From the NCBI GenBank assembly GCA_038093515.1, contig JBBPSI010000030.1:1-64000 (forward strand): a DNA stretch of 64,000 nt, in the 5' to 3' direction. Shown here one piece after another: positions 44,631 to 56,161 of this stretch. Source of the stretch: Butyriboletus loyo. Taxonomy: Eukaryota; Basidiomycota; Agaricomycetes; Boletales; Boletaceae. Below the pieces are notes generated by a model. The model searched no databases and was not told where the DNA came from. It was given only the letters and a program-made list of their open reading frames with translations. The first letter of the stretch is position 1. Every line of letters begins with the position of its first letter. The translations under genes were made by a program, and so were the position numbers.

Positions 44631-44956
44631 TCACGCCTCGCCTCTTGTTTCGAACAATTCAAATCTCGCTCGACGAGTTTGCGGTTAGGCTGACATATAA
44701 TTACGTACATCACTCGCCTATATGCAACTGTCACAGGGGGGTTGCTAATCACGGGGTGGTTGCTACCGAAAATATCGTATCACTGCTCGCCATCTACGTT
44801 TCTCGCCTTCATTCCATGCTCTCAACCTGAAGCACATCGCCCCTCCTTTCCCGCTCGACTTACGCAGTACTGCATCTGTGACGGTAGGTCGGAATCATCT
44901 TCGACATCTTCAGCAACCAACTTGGATCTTGCAAGCCCTGCCCTGGCTTCGATTCC

Positions 44957-45193
44957 ATGAACAACCCCTGTTCAGCCACATTTGGTTATGGGGGAGCAAG
45001 ATCACAGGGCAGATACTCGATCACAGACGCGACACGACGCGCGCGAAGAAAGGTAAGAGAGGGACTCTACTGCCCCGACTCGGCCCCAGATGGCTTTGGG
45101 TGGCCGCACGAACGCGCACCCGAGGATTTGCTGGTGCATTCTCGGGCCGTCACGCGAAGTCTCACCGCTGCGGACACTTACAGCTGTGATTGA
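44957..45193 (+). CDS. Candidate small protein, 78 residues, unknown
   Basis: An ATG-initiated frame begins MNNPCSATFGYGGARSQGRY and continues SITDATRRARRKVREGLYCP. A GTAAGAG donor-like site falls after RRK, so this may be a first exon. The composition looks coding, but no family is recognised. Confidence 0.22.
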   Translation: MNNPCSATFGYGGARSQGRYSITDATRRARRKVREGLYCPDSAPDGFGWPHERAPEDLLVHSRAVTRSLTAADTYSCD

Positions 45194-46167
45194 GCTTGAT
45201 GTCGATTCTGTGGGGGCACGAGTCAGAAGGAAAAAAAAAGACTGAGGGAGGTGGGATGAATACGTGCGGTAGAATGGGCGTTCGTGACACGTGCATTGCT
45301 GGAAACGACCAGGAGTAGTCAACACCATCTATCCCAAGGTACTTCAAAACGATCGCTTATTGCAGTAACAGACGGCATTAGAACATGTGGCACAAACAAG
45401 AGATAATAGAATGTGACGGACTCCTTCCTTCACAAAAAGAGAGATGATCAAATGGCTGCAGGACTGTCGTCCGCTGCTTATACCTCCCTTCGACATAATC
45501 TCATTGTCAACTAACCGGATCTACCCAAGGGAACTCCCTCGGTTGGACTTGTTCACCGGGATAAGTGACGCTTGTCTGCAAACAAAAACAAGGCAGCCAC
45601 TGATTGCACCTACCATGTAAGTTGTAAAGTTTTGGGGGAAACTACCGAGAGCCTGCTCGCTGAAGTTCATCGTCGACCGCGAGCAGCCAGTGATTATCAG
45701 AGATATTTATGATATCCAGAATTTGTTGTTGGCGGCAAAGAGTTCGTTGGTGATGATGAGTTCTTGGTCCGAGATAACTATCGTCTCAAAGGCGTTCCGG
45801 ACAGCAGGATAGGAAAAACCACCACAAAGCCGTGCTGAACCTCTGTAGTCAGATAACGTCAGTCGAGAATCCATCCTAGCATTCTTGAAGACCCGCAATA
45901 GTCACAAAACATAGTTTATTCGGGGGCAGTAATCGAAAAGCACTGGTAGGAGAGGGGGTAAATCATCGAAACAGCTATAAATCGTGTGGACGCTCGAGTA
46001 AACGAACAACGGGTGAAAGAAACAGGGAAATATATGGAAAGCACTCGCCAGCCAGCAGAGAAGAGTTATTTCTTTCAACTGGTCCAGAAGGTTATGCGTA
46101 GCGATCAGTGACGATGTGGCAGGATGGAGAACACGGACGTATACCGGCCCCAATACATGTAGGTGAC

Positions 46168-47974
46168 TCAACCAGACGTAGCACCGACGCCACCACTGCC
46201 CTTTCTAGTCCTGATCACTTTGTTTCTCAGGGCTCGCTCCTTCAACTCATTCTCGCGTTTTTCCAACTCTTGTTTCGCAGTAGCACTCGTGTCCTACTCC
46301 AAGAAGACAAACCTTAGCAACTGAACATCAAAGACAATGAGACCACTAACCTGTTCGTCCTCCCATTTCGACTTGCGGGCGTTTGCTTGACCTTTGATCT
46401 TCAGCTCACCCCGTGAATTTTGCGGGAGGTCCGAATCAAGTGTCCTGGAGTGCGTTTCCGCCTTGTCAACGTCCATTGCGGCAGGGGATAGACTTCGCCC
46501 AGTACGACGAGTTTCATCTACAACCCGAGCACGTTCCCTGGAATCTCGGCGACGCGGTGGTGGCGTACGAGAGCGAGATGAACTATCGCGCCCACTCTTG
46601 CGACCGCCTCTAGGACTCGGGCTACGGCGACGACCATACCGAGGTGGCGGCGAAGGTGAACGACTGGAGGGTGGTGTTGGAGATCGGGAAAAACGACGTC
46701 TGCGTGGCGGTGGGCACCGACTGTCACGGCGTCTGTCTTTTACGCCGCTGTACCTTCTCGGAGGAGAGTGAGAACGCGAGGAAAAACGTCTGCGCCTTCG
46801 AGAGGGCGGAGGGGACCTTGAGCGAGACCGAGAACCGCCTTTAGAAGCGGCCATAGAAGGAGAGCGGTGGTGTCTGCGAGGAGACGGTGAGCGGCTATAA
46901 CGACGGCGGGAGCGTTGAGGTGGGGGAGAGCGGGATCGAGAGCGGCGGACCGATGGTGAACTATACCTCGGGGGTGTACGCGATGGACGCCTGCCGGTGG
47001 GTGTGCGGGAACGCCGATTGGAAGGGGGTGGGGGTGGGGGTGAGCGAGAACTGCGTGCATCGAACGGTGATCCAGATGTGGAGCGACGGCGTTGCGGTGG
47101 TGGGGAGCGCGAGGAAAACCGACGACCTTGACGCTGACGAAAAATGTGGTTAATGAACTCGAGTGTTGAACATGGAGAGACATGTGACATACCCCACCAC
47201 CACCACCACGCCCACCCCAGCCATTGTCTCTACCTCTGCCACCACCCTCGAAGCCACCGCGACCACGGCCCCTACCTCTACCTCTACCCCTCCCACCGCG
47301 ATCACCACGTTCAGCTCTTTCATTTTCTCGGATTTCGTCCAACTTAGCCCTGCGATCTCTTTCGCCGAATGCGCGTTGGTCGCTCTCCCTTGCTTTGCGC
47401 ATTTCTTCCTTCTTTTCTTGTACGAATGTCTTTGGGACCCCAGCGGGTGAGTCCTGTGCATCGAGCAAAAGATTCCAAAGTGCCGTCATAAAGGCGGATG
47501 TAGAAGACGTAAGGAAACCGGTCAAGTTAATTTGCATTTTTTTGGGGTCGGGGGTCTGTGCCACGTCCAGGATTGAATTCAGAGATAGTTGGAGGAAACA
47601 ACATGCGATGCTTACGGTGTGATTCGGGTCCTCGAGCAGCCCCATGGCATATTCAACGACGACCTCGTCTTCAATGCCAACGAGCTCGGTGACCTTCTTG
47701 GCAATCCATGGCTTGATGACCTGCAAATTTACTTTTTTCATATCCACCTAAGAAGAGAAGATGATGAACCCGTCGTTGGTCTGCAAGAATGCCCATGACA
47801 CACTTTTTTCTCGAATTCTGGAGGAAACTTCATCGTCTTGAGTAGCTTGAGTTCCTTGTCGGAGAAACGCCTGTCTTGGTCGGCAGAAGTGCCTTTGAAG
47901 AAGCCTTGGACGAATCTCGTCAACACTAGGGGATATCTGAACAAGTCGTGTGGATCTTTACCTGCGTCTGCCAT
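46168..47974 (-). CDS. PWI-domain SR-rich splicing protein (SRRM1/SRm160-like)
   Basis: This nuclear protein is expected to bind RNA through its PWI domain and act as a splicing co-activator. Exons give GFFKGTSADQDRRFSDKELK, LLKTMKFPPEFEKK, VDMKKVNLQVIKPWIAKKVT with the PWI signature, ELVGIEDEVVVEYAMGLLED, and KKMQINLTGFLTSSTSAFMT. An RG-rich stretch (GRGRGRGRGRGG) follows, then a long RS/SP/RR domain. The last exon after the KWEDEQ intron is a coiled-coil-like charged tail (KQELEKRENELKERALRNKV) ending GATSG. A 79-bp or so intron joins GGGG to RQGRRFSSRSPPP. Long frames on the opposite strand across the RS region are only low-complexity shadows. Human SRRM1 has the same N-terminal PWI plus RS layout. 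Confidence 0.88.
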
Positions 47975-48076
47975 GGTTGCAACCAAGAGGGCGTGGGAAC
48001 GCAAGTCTATTAGCACTTTCTATTAGTTCGTCAAATCCCACGTTTACTTTCAGCACTCCTCGCTCATTCAACACCC

Positions 48077-49477
48077 TCAAGCGCTCTCAACGACCTTTCC
48101 AAGTACATTTTCACCCTTGTTCGATATGACCACCCGCACCTCGTCTAGATAGGACCACATACACTTCTCAAACACCTTGGTGAGCCCTTCGAAATCAATT
48201 GCGGACATCGCGCTCAGATCTGCGGGATTCAACGCAAGCTATAGCACGCGCATTCGCGACCGGATCTGCGAAAGGAGAAATGTGAGAGCCTCGAGCGCTC
48301 GTTGCGGCGGCGACGGTTCTTGTTCAAATGGGCCCGCCAGCGGTGGAGATGGAACGACAAGTCCAAAGATGTGGCACTCTTCCAGGTTCGTGCTCCTGGC
48401 GAGTTCCATCTCTCTCACCAGAGCATCTGCACGCCGTTCACGATCAGTCAATGCTCCAATACACTTGCCCCCCTCTCCACGAAATCAGTTTCAAATCCAA
48501 TATATACCTTCCTCAGACTATCCCCCACTCCACTCAAAAATCTCCCGACGATGTTGGCCTCTGACACACCCACCCCTCCCATTCTAACATTTTTGATCCT
48601 GGGTCCAGACTTTCCCACTTCCCGCTGTTCGGAACCGACCATGATCCACTCCAGGACGGACTCCATAGGTATACCTTTAAACCCTACTTCTTTCAACCTT
48701 CCTGGGGGCAGCTTGATAGCCCTTTCCCCATCCAATACAGAATCGAAGAACCACGTCGGGGCGTTTCTCTTGGCACAACGCACTCCGTCGAGTGTGAGCA
48801 CCTCTAACTCTGTGAACTCGCCGATGTCTCTTGTCGTATGAATCACGAATTCTCGCAATGTCAGACTTCTCGCGTGCTTGAATGCCTGGAGACAAGCCGT
48901 GCGCGATTGGGAGGAAGGTATTCCCAGGTGACGCGTTCCATCCCAAGGCTTTGGACGCGGGGGAGATGGGCCGCGAGGTGCGGAATGGCATCCTCGAGCC
49001 ATTTTGGGTCCCAGTCGTTGCCGCGTGTCTCCTGGATGAACAGATGCACCACGTAGCGTCCAAGGCTAGGTGGGTATAGTCCGTGTTGGAAGGTTATTAC
49101 CCGGTTCGCGCGCATAACCAGACAAACGCCATGTTCTTCTTCCAGCCACTCGGCCGCACGCTTGCCCATATCCTCATCCTCGTGGTGTTCAGCCAGAGCT
49201 TGCATACGAGCGCACAGACGCAAAGGGTTTCAAGGTCTGCGGCTTCGTAAAGCTCGTCTCGGCATGGTATCCGAGGGACACGACGAACAATGATGTCTAT
49301 GATTTCGAGGTGGAGTTCGGCGGGTAGTGAAAGAAGAAGCCGTGATTTACCCGTTATTTTGAGTCGAGGTGATCCCACACATGGAATGTCGTGCGCGCCG
49401 TCCGAAACGAATGTACACGGAGGGAACGAGGGCCGATAATGGTGGGTGGTCAGAGGTTGAGTGAGTACGATCGTCAT
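48077..49477 (-). CDS. F-box protein with leucine-rich-like tail
   Basis: A presumptive substrate receptor of an SCF ubiquitin ligase. The N-terminal F-box reads SLPAELHLEIIDIIVRR and ALVCKLWLNTTRMRIW, starting from the ATG at 49477. An intron (GTTTGT...CACCTAG) joins KKNMA to LGRYVVHLFIQETRGNDWDP; another 48-nt intron joins LGMER to AFKHARSLTLREFVIHTTRD. The body shows leucine-spaced strands (ELEVLTLDGVRCAK, RLKEVGFKGIPMESVLEWIM) like other basidiomycete F-box proteins. The 3' end is less sure: a 38-nt intron joins ERGA to NALVREMELA, and a further intron with a GAG acceptor could extend the protein to VLGKVVESA and the stop at 48077; otherwise it ends near 48239. Confidence 0.7.
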
Positions 49478-50104
49478 GGTAGGGATGGAATCGACGTGTA
49501 GCGATATCAATGAAGGTGAGTTTATAATCTTGTCAACTGTAAATCAAAGTGGAGACCCAACTCTCGCGATAGGCGAAACGTATGGCCTGTTGCTTCTGTT
49601 ATCTAGGTATGGGAACGGTTCGCAGGGTGGACGGTGGGTATAAAAGCTGCCTGGTGCACTGGTGCGCGGGGAAGGCGGGATGATGGGGGCACCGCACCAC
49701 AGCAAACACATTGACAAGCGTCCGGAACCTGACGAAAAACTCAAGTACATGTTGATCGTTCGCTCGTGTACAGACAAGATACGTGTTTATCTATCCTATG
49801 TCTTGTCCCGAGCAGGCTTTATTACCGTATCGTTTCTCGCCGAGCTTGTTTCTCGCCGAGCTTGTTTGTCGGCCGAAACGTGCATTTGGGACTCCGTTAC
49901 CTTTCAGGATGCTGATCATGGCAGCTCGGACGCGATGTTATTTGCCGAGATGGACGAGTTCCAGTAACCACAGCAATCCTAAGTGAGTCTAGTATGTACG
50001 TTGTATACTCACTGCAGTCTACTTGTTGACAACTTCACGAATCACCTGCCTTACGATTCAAACCTTTTTCTGACATGTTCAGGCCGGGGTACTCCACTAT
50101 ATTA
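49478..50104. other. Intergenic region with a short tandem duplication
   Basis: About 630 bp between the F-box gene start and the dehydratase 3' end. A 16-bp unit, TTTCTCGCCGAGCTTG, occurs twice in a row near 49837-49868. No gene is supported. Confidence 0.45.
49837..49868. repeat. 16-bp perfect tandem duplication
   Basis: TTTCTCGCCGAGCTTG is repeated directly with no spacer. It lies in noncoding DNA and may be a simple slippage event. Confidence 0.6.
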
Positions 50105-51974
50105 CTACCATTCTCTCAAGCTTCCGTCTTCACCTCTCCACTGGGGATTTCTCCATGCATCTTGGGTGTGAGCGGCTGAACGCGCCCTGACGAGCTTCTC
50201 GTTGATAGCGATGCCGAGACCCGGACCTAGCATGGTCCGATGCAGCGTGCAGTGATGATTAGCCGGACATCGGAGGTGTGATGGCGCGACGTCGAGTAAG
50301 GGCGGAAGAGCGTATCATTGATCACGATCACCATGCGGAGGCGCGGCAGTCGTGAACGTTGAGGAGAGAACAACCCGGAGGTGATCAGAGCCCGAACGGG
50401 CATGGATCATCAGAGACCTGCGCCGTTACTTATACGTCCGTAAAAGGAACTCACCACTCGGGGCTTGGATGTACCCGTCCCGAACGGTGAAGACCGTCGG
50501 GTCCTCGAGGTATGTATAAAGGTCTGCATCTTCGCTATTGTAGTGAATCTGATGCGATGGCGTTCAATGTCAAGCACCCCTTATTACATGTCCACGGTGG
50601 GCGTGCCTTACCTGCCAACTCATCTCTTGGATAAAGACTGCGATGGAAACCAACCGGATGCACGGATATCGACGACGATACGATGCTTTAGCAAGGTTGG
50701 TCGTCGCGAATGTGGGCAGAGGACTCACAGTTCAGCCGCGCCACCCCTACTGCGACGCATGCTGCAAGCGCGATGGGGCCCAACGGACAGTGCGGCGCAA
50801 GGGCAATGTCATACGTCTCCGCGAGCGCAGCAATGCGTACGAGTTCGGAGATCCCACCACAGTGGGAAACCTAGAGTTTTAGGATACGATCGTCAGAAGA
50901 AACCTGAGGACGTCTTCATCACTACACAATTCACACGCACGTCTGGTTGTGCAACGTCCAGTGCTCTTCCCTCAAAGAACGGCCTAAAGTCGTGTCTCGA
51001 ATATAGACGCTCTCCAGCGGCAATAGGGACGGAGACGGAACGCGCGAGGTCCGCAAACTCGGATGGGAAACTTGGGAGAAGAGGTTCTGTGTCCACCATG
51101 TCCAATAATATCAGTGTGAGTCCCCGGGGACCAGTGGTCTGAGGACCTGCCTTCAATGAACAGGACGCCTTCTTTTCCGAGTAGGGCCGCAAGTTGACGG
51201 GCCATCCCTTTATGAAGTCGTCCATGGAAGTCAACGCCAACATCCATACCCAGCGAACGGACCTCTCTCACGCGCTCGACGGCCGATTTTAGAACGTCAG
51301 GTGAATCGATCCATGCCACTCCTTCTACACGTCATCCTACCGGATCAGCTAGTGGCAAAGGTTAACGTACGGAGATGACCGACCGGTAGCATTCATCTTG
51401 ACCGCGGTGAATCCCTGCTGTTTCCGCTCTTCAGCTGCCTCGCGTACAGCGCTGGGATGATCACCGCCAATCCAACCATACACACGGAGACGATCACGGA
51501 CTTTACCGCCCAACAGCTGCCAGATGGGAACGCCAAGCTTCTTACCCTTGATATCCCACAGCGCAATGTCCAACCCTGAGAGCGCCGACTGCCATTTCCC
51601 AGGTCATGCATCAGTGGTGGGAGGGCTACTGGATGAAAAGAGGTTTGCGCAGGCGCACCATCAAGACTGGACCACCGCGGTAGAAGCGCGCTCTATAGGC
51701 CACCTGCCAGATGTCCTCGATCCCGTCTGCGTCCCAGTGGACGAAACGGGAAGCGAGGTCACCAAAGGCGCCTTCGATTGCTTCGGTGTGTCCCTCGAGG
51801 GTGGATTCGCCCCATCCGACGAACCCGTCTGCGGTTTCGACACGCACGAAAAGCCAGCGTGGAGGGACGCGGAAAAACTAGACATAGACCAGGAAGGAGA
51901 GGCAATCAAAGTTGGGAACGAACACGTACCTCGATTTTTGAGATCGGGCTTGTCGCAGAGGTGGTGAGGGACAT
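50105..51974 (-). CDS. Enolase-superfamily sugar-acid dehydratase, D-galactonate dehydratase-like
   Basis: Mg-dependent enzyme that removes water from an aldonic acid to give a 2-keto-3-deoxy acid. Exons give [94 protein letters not shown] (catalytic K region), [51 protein letters not shown], then [34 protein letters not shown] with the catalytic His, [26 protein letters not shown] and the family ending [16 protein letters not shown]. The LFIE|EPLL join uses a GC-AG intron. One intron near 50230-50450 is about 215 bp, long for this genome. Galactonate is the likely substrate; related acids are possible. Confidence 0.9.
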
Positions 51975-52195
51975 TAGTCGAGGTTGGCTGAGGTGCCTGC
52001 GACTTGATTGGTCCTACTAGAAGTTTAAATACATCCCTGTTGGACACGATGACCAGGCGTTTGATTCGACCGGTCCGGTATGTTGAGGCCACGGCCCGAC
52101 CTTGGACTCGGAGGTGTCTTGTTCCTGCGTCCAGCTTATAGCCGACACCAGTCTCCAAACCCACAACTCGCCTAACAATGAAACCCGTCAAGCGG

Positions 52196-52203
52196 CAGAC
52201 AAG
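52196..52203. repeat. Target site duplication, left copy
   Basis: CAGACAAG lies directly before the left terminal inverted repeat and is repeated exactly after the right end. Eight bases is the standard hAT duplication length. Confidence 0.92.
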
Positions 52204-52221
52204 TAGGGTTGCACACGGGTA
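52204..52221 (+). repeat. hAT terminal inverted repeat, left
   Basis: TAGGGTTGCACACGGGTA, 18 bp, identical in inverse orientation to the right end. Confidence 0.92.
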
Positions 52222-52383
52222 ACACCGCGGGTCGGCGAACCAACACCGTACCTGCTGAGGGGTCCACACCGACCCGTACAACCCGCGGTTATGACCCAAA
52301 CCCGCCACGGTGTGACCCAAACCAGACGATGTAGGACAAAAAATTGGTGTAGACAAGAGTTACAGGATTACATGAATACTACA

Positions 52384-53043
52384 TTATGCTGCAGTAGACT
52401 CGGATTTACCCCGCTTCCGTTTCTTTGGTCGGATAGCTGCAATAATATCTTCTAGTGTGATCAAGTCATGGCGACTCCATGACCTAAGGCACAGGAACTC
52501 TTGAATGGAACGGCCGGTCAACCAGTTTCGCGTAAAGTGTAGTAGTTGGCGACCTTGTGAGAAGACACGTTCGACTGCAGTTGAAGTTACTGGACCAGAA
52601 GGTCATACTGTGACGGACATGCAAAGAGAGGATAAGTGTACGAGTATTTACCAGGTACACTTAGGTAGTCCAGAGCCATTCGGTGGAGGTTTGGGTATTT
52701 GGTCTTGTTCTCGTGCCACCACTTAAGGGGATCCTTGATGGATTCATTCGGCGACTGCCGACTCACCATCTAGTAGCTGAGACTCAGAAACAGCACAGCG
52801 AGGCTGAGGCTCTGTATGCTTTGATTTCTTGCGTGCGGGAATGATGATTGTTGGGCCTTTGGTCGTAAGATCGTCAGTGGGTGCCCCGGAAACCATAGCA
52901 GCATGAGGTGGAAATTTTTGATGAAACATTGGTTTTATAGTCCATCCTGACCGTGGGTAGCCTGGTGCCAGGTATGAGTCCGTGCATATCGAGAACCAGG
53001 ACAATGTTTGCAGCAATCCAGAAGTTGAAATTGAGCAGAACAA
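52384..53043 (-). pseudogene. hAT transposase remnant with C-terminal dimerisation domain
   Basis: The well-preserved part (52384-52757) contains DPLKWWHENKTKYPNLHRMA, LDYLSVP, then after a GT-AG intron VTSTAVERVFSQGRQLLHFT and SIQEFLCLRSWSRHDLITLE, ending with a basic tail (RPKKRKRGKSESTAA) that looks like a nuclear localisation signal. The W, the LDYLSxPxxS and the ERVFSxG motif are the hallmarks of the hAT C-terminal dimerisation region. Upstream, a frame from 53043 continues in a different register (QLLDGESAVAE then stop) and has no ATG, and the catalytic DDE core and BED zinc finger are absent. It is therefore a truncated, non-functional transposase. Confidence 0.88.
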
Positions 53044-53335
53044 ACCAAATTGTTGTCGAGCGAGACTGAATTGTCGCCGGGGAGACTAGGTCATTGTCGG
53101 GGCGGCAATCGTTTATCGGGGCAACCATTGCATATCAGTTGCGGAAGACTTGTAGCTTTAAAGGTGTTGTGGCGGAACGTTATTCGAAGTACACCTCCGA
53201 GGCACCCAGCTCCAGCCACCCAAACCCGTACAAACCCGTACACCGTTTGCACGGGTACGCGGTGTCGACGCGGGTTAGACATTTCAACACCGTACCCGTA
53301 CCTGTCATACCCGTGCCCCAAACACCGCGGTGTCA

Positions 53336-54164
<829 letters not shown>

Positions 54165-54364
54165 GGTGACAACGGTGCGCTCGATGTGCTCCGAGGCGAC
54201 AGTAGTTGCTGCGATGGATGTCAGTAGCAGAGTTACATCTAAGCGCCCCCTAATATATGTACCGCGCACGTGATGTTTATGTTTAATTGGCCATGTCGCG
54301 TCTCGACGTGTCTGCGGGAGTATAAAAATCGCGTTGACGAAAGCCACGTCCCAATCAACTTAAT
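54165..54364. promoter_or_regulatory. Divergent histone promoter, pair 2
   Basis: A 200-bp spacer with TATAAAAA at 54321-54328, about 37 bp before the H2A start, and an AATATATG near 54250 for the H2B side. It is shorter than pair 1's spacer and not recognisably similar in sequence. Confidence 0.6.
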
Positions 54365-54931
54365 ATGCCTGTTACAAAAGTTGGTGGTAAAGGAAAGATC
54401 GGCGGTAAAGTTGCCGCTGCAACTAGGAAAGGCCACTCTCGCTCTGAAAAAGCTGGTCTTCAGTTCCCCGTCAGCCGTATCCATCGCATGCTGAGAAAAT
54501 CTTCTCTCGGCCGCCGCGTCGGTAGTGGTGCACCAGGTCACTCTTTTCTCCGTTCCGTGTTCTACTTTCTGACTTGCGCACCACGTGTAGTATATCTTGC
54601 TGCCGTGCTCGAGTATTTGTCTGCGGAAATTCTCGAGCTCGCCGGCAATGCTGCCCGTGATAACAAGAAACGGCGCATCAACCCGCGACATCTACAATTG
54701 GCTATTCGTAATGACGAAGAGTGGGTTGCACTGGCTGAGTGATTTCTATTGCTGATATCTCTTTCAGGCTGAGCAAACTGCTCGGGAACGTCATCATCTC
54801 CGAGGGAGGTGTTGTGCCATTTATCAATCCGGCAGTAAGTTCTCCCCAGCTGGTTGAGCTGTCCGTTCACTCTGTTTCAGCTGCTTCCGGCCAAGTCCAA
54901 GAAACAAAGCATTGAAAGTCAGGAAGTGTAA
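54365..54931 (+). CDS. HTA2: Divergent histone H2A with SQEV tail (pair 2)
   Basis: Exons give [139 protein letters not shown]. Compared with the H2A of pair 1 the N-terminal tail is new, the L1 loop is replaced ([12 protein letters not shown] versus [12 protein letters not shown]), and FPVG becomes FPVS. The acidic patch and the SQEV tail are kept. It is not H2A.Z, which would have the longer L1 loop and lack SQEV. A third intron before LLPAK is absent from pair 1. It may be a variant or a condition-specific paralogue. Confidence 0.92.
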
Positions 54932-55187
54932 ATGTCCCTGTGTATCATGTTCCTCTGATTTCATATCGCTAGTCGCTCGGCTCGATCCTGATAATGTACC
55001 TTGTACAATATACATGTTCTACAGACTACCCCTATCATTCCCGCATACGTCAGGACTTGTCAATCAAACGTCAATCAACATTAATATCCAGGACGCTACT
55101 ATCCTTGGCGTTAAACAAAGTCCAACTCCAAGATATCATTGTGCATCTTACAATATTGTATACTACCCAAACCACTCACATCCATAT

Positions 55188-56024
55188 CTAAGCAGCTTTA
55201 CCCCCCATGGTACCTTCCACAAGTTCTCCTACCCATGTCTCAAAGACCTCCTGTACCATGACACCTTTTTCGTCAAAGAACGCGCTGTACTCCTTGGAAC
55301 CTTGCGCGCGGTTCTTGGCGAGGAGGGACTTGCCACCGGACGTAGACTGCACGTAGGTGATGTTCAGTGAATAGGATGGTGCGTTTGCAGGTATTGGTTG
55401 AGAAGCAGAGATGGGGAGGGTACGCGAGGAAATCGTGATACGTTCGGTTACTATCCGCTTGGAGAACGTCTTGCGCCTCCCCACAAAGACAATATTACCC
55501 TCTACGAAATATGCGTAGAGTGTTTGAAGGGACGTCAAAATGACATAACTAGAGAAAAGAAGTATATCAGAAACGAGGACGACGCGAGTTCTTTGACGAA
55601 ACACATGCATTATGAAACCAGCCCAGACTGCGGGCTTGGACTGCTCAAAGTCGACTTTCCAGCCGTAGAGACCGGTGACTGCGGCCACGAGCACGCCTGC
55701 CCAACCGAGCGTGAGCCGCACATCCGTGTGGAGGTGTATCTGTTTAAACAAATTCGGACGCGACAGATACTGCACTGCGGTTGAAAAAGACGTTATCTAG
55801 GATACGGACGGAACACGTACCCGCTTCAGAGCATCATCACAGGCATTCTTGAGTTCGGTCGGGCTTGCGTTGTTGACTTTGATGGTGTCACGTTCCTCGG
55901 CCGATACTGGGATGTTCAGCGGCCCGGGCGGCTTTTCAGGCGAGGCGGAACTATTGCGACGAGAGCCTATGACCGGCGCGGCTGGCTCTGGCGAGAGCAC
56001 TTTCGCCGATTTTTTTTGCGGCAT
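55188..56024 (-). CDS. SPC2: Signal peptidase complex subunit 2 (SPC25)
   Basis: A non-catalytic ER subunit that links signal peptidase to the translocon. Exon 1 (MPQKKSAKVLSPEPAAPVIG ... ELKNACDDALKRV) joins exon 2 QYLSRPNLFKQIHLHTDVRL. Two membrane segments follow (LTLGWAGVLVAAVTGLYGW and VVLVSDILLFSSYVILTSLQ), then YAYFVEGNIVFVGRRKTFSK, the cytosolic segment with APSYSLNITYVQSTSG, and FFDEKGVMVQEVFETWVGEL. Two transmembrane helices with both ends cytosolic is the family topology. It diverges from HEM14 across 137 bp. Confidence 0.9.
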
Positions 56025-56161
56025 GCTGCGACGAGGAGGGGGAATGAGCACGAGACAAGACGGGCGACGTGTTCAATACGTGGTGGGAAACGCATTCCTA
56101 ATCTGGAAGTCGCTTGATACTACGCAAACTGGTTGTCTCGATCGGTGCGAGTCAGGTCAAT
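56025..56161. promoter_or_regulatory. Divergent promoter SPC2 / HEM14
   Basis: A 137-bp spacer between the two start codons. No TATA box is obvious. The HEM14 frame stays open upstream of its ATG but without another ATG, so the start at 56162 is preferred. Confidence 0.5.

Larger units (their letters stand above)
44281..46167. other. Gene-poor stretch with tandem repeat
   Basis: About 1.9 kb. It begins with the degenerate tandem repeat listed at 44391-44630. Further right I see only short frames, one of which (44957-45193) is listed as a weak candidate. A 63-codon minus frame at 45707-45898 is not supported. Confidence 0.4.

Noticed and set aside
44340..44640. tRNA-like segments (CTCGAATCC blocks) in the tandem array
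   Set aside because: No acceptor stem, D-arm or anticodon arm can be drawn around them, and the unit length of 60-73 bp does not place the block correctly.
46394..46860. Long plus-strand open frames across the RS-rich region
   Set aside because: They are shadows of the Arg/Ser/Pro-repeat coding sequence on the minus strand; no splice sites or domains support them.
51661..52356. 231-codon minus-strand frame antisense and upstream of the dehydratase exons
   Set aside because: It overlaps the dehydratase exon in another register, crosses the hAT boundary at 52204 and has no recognisable domain.
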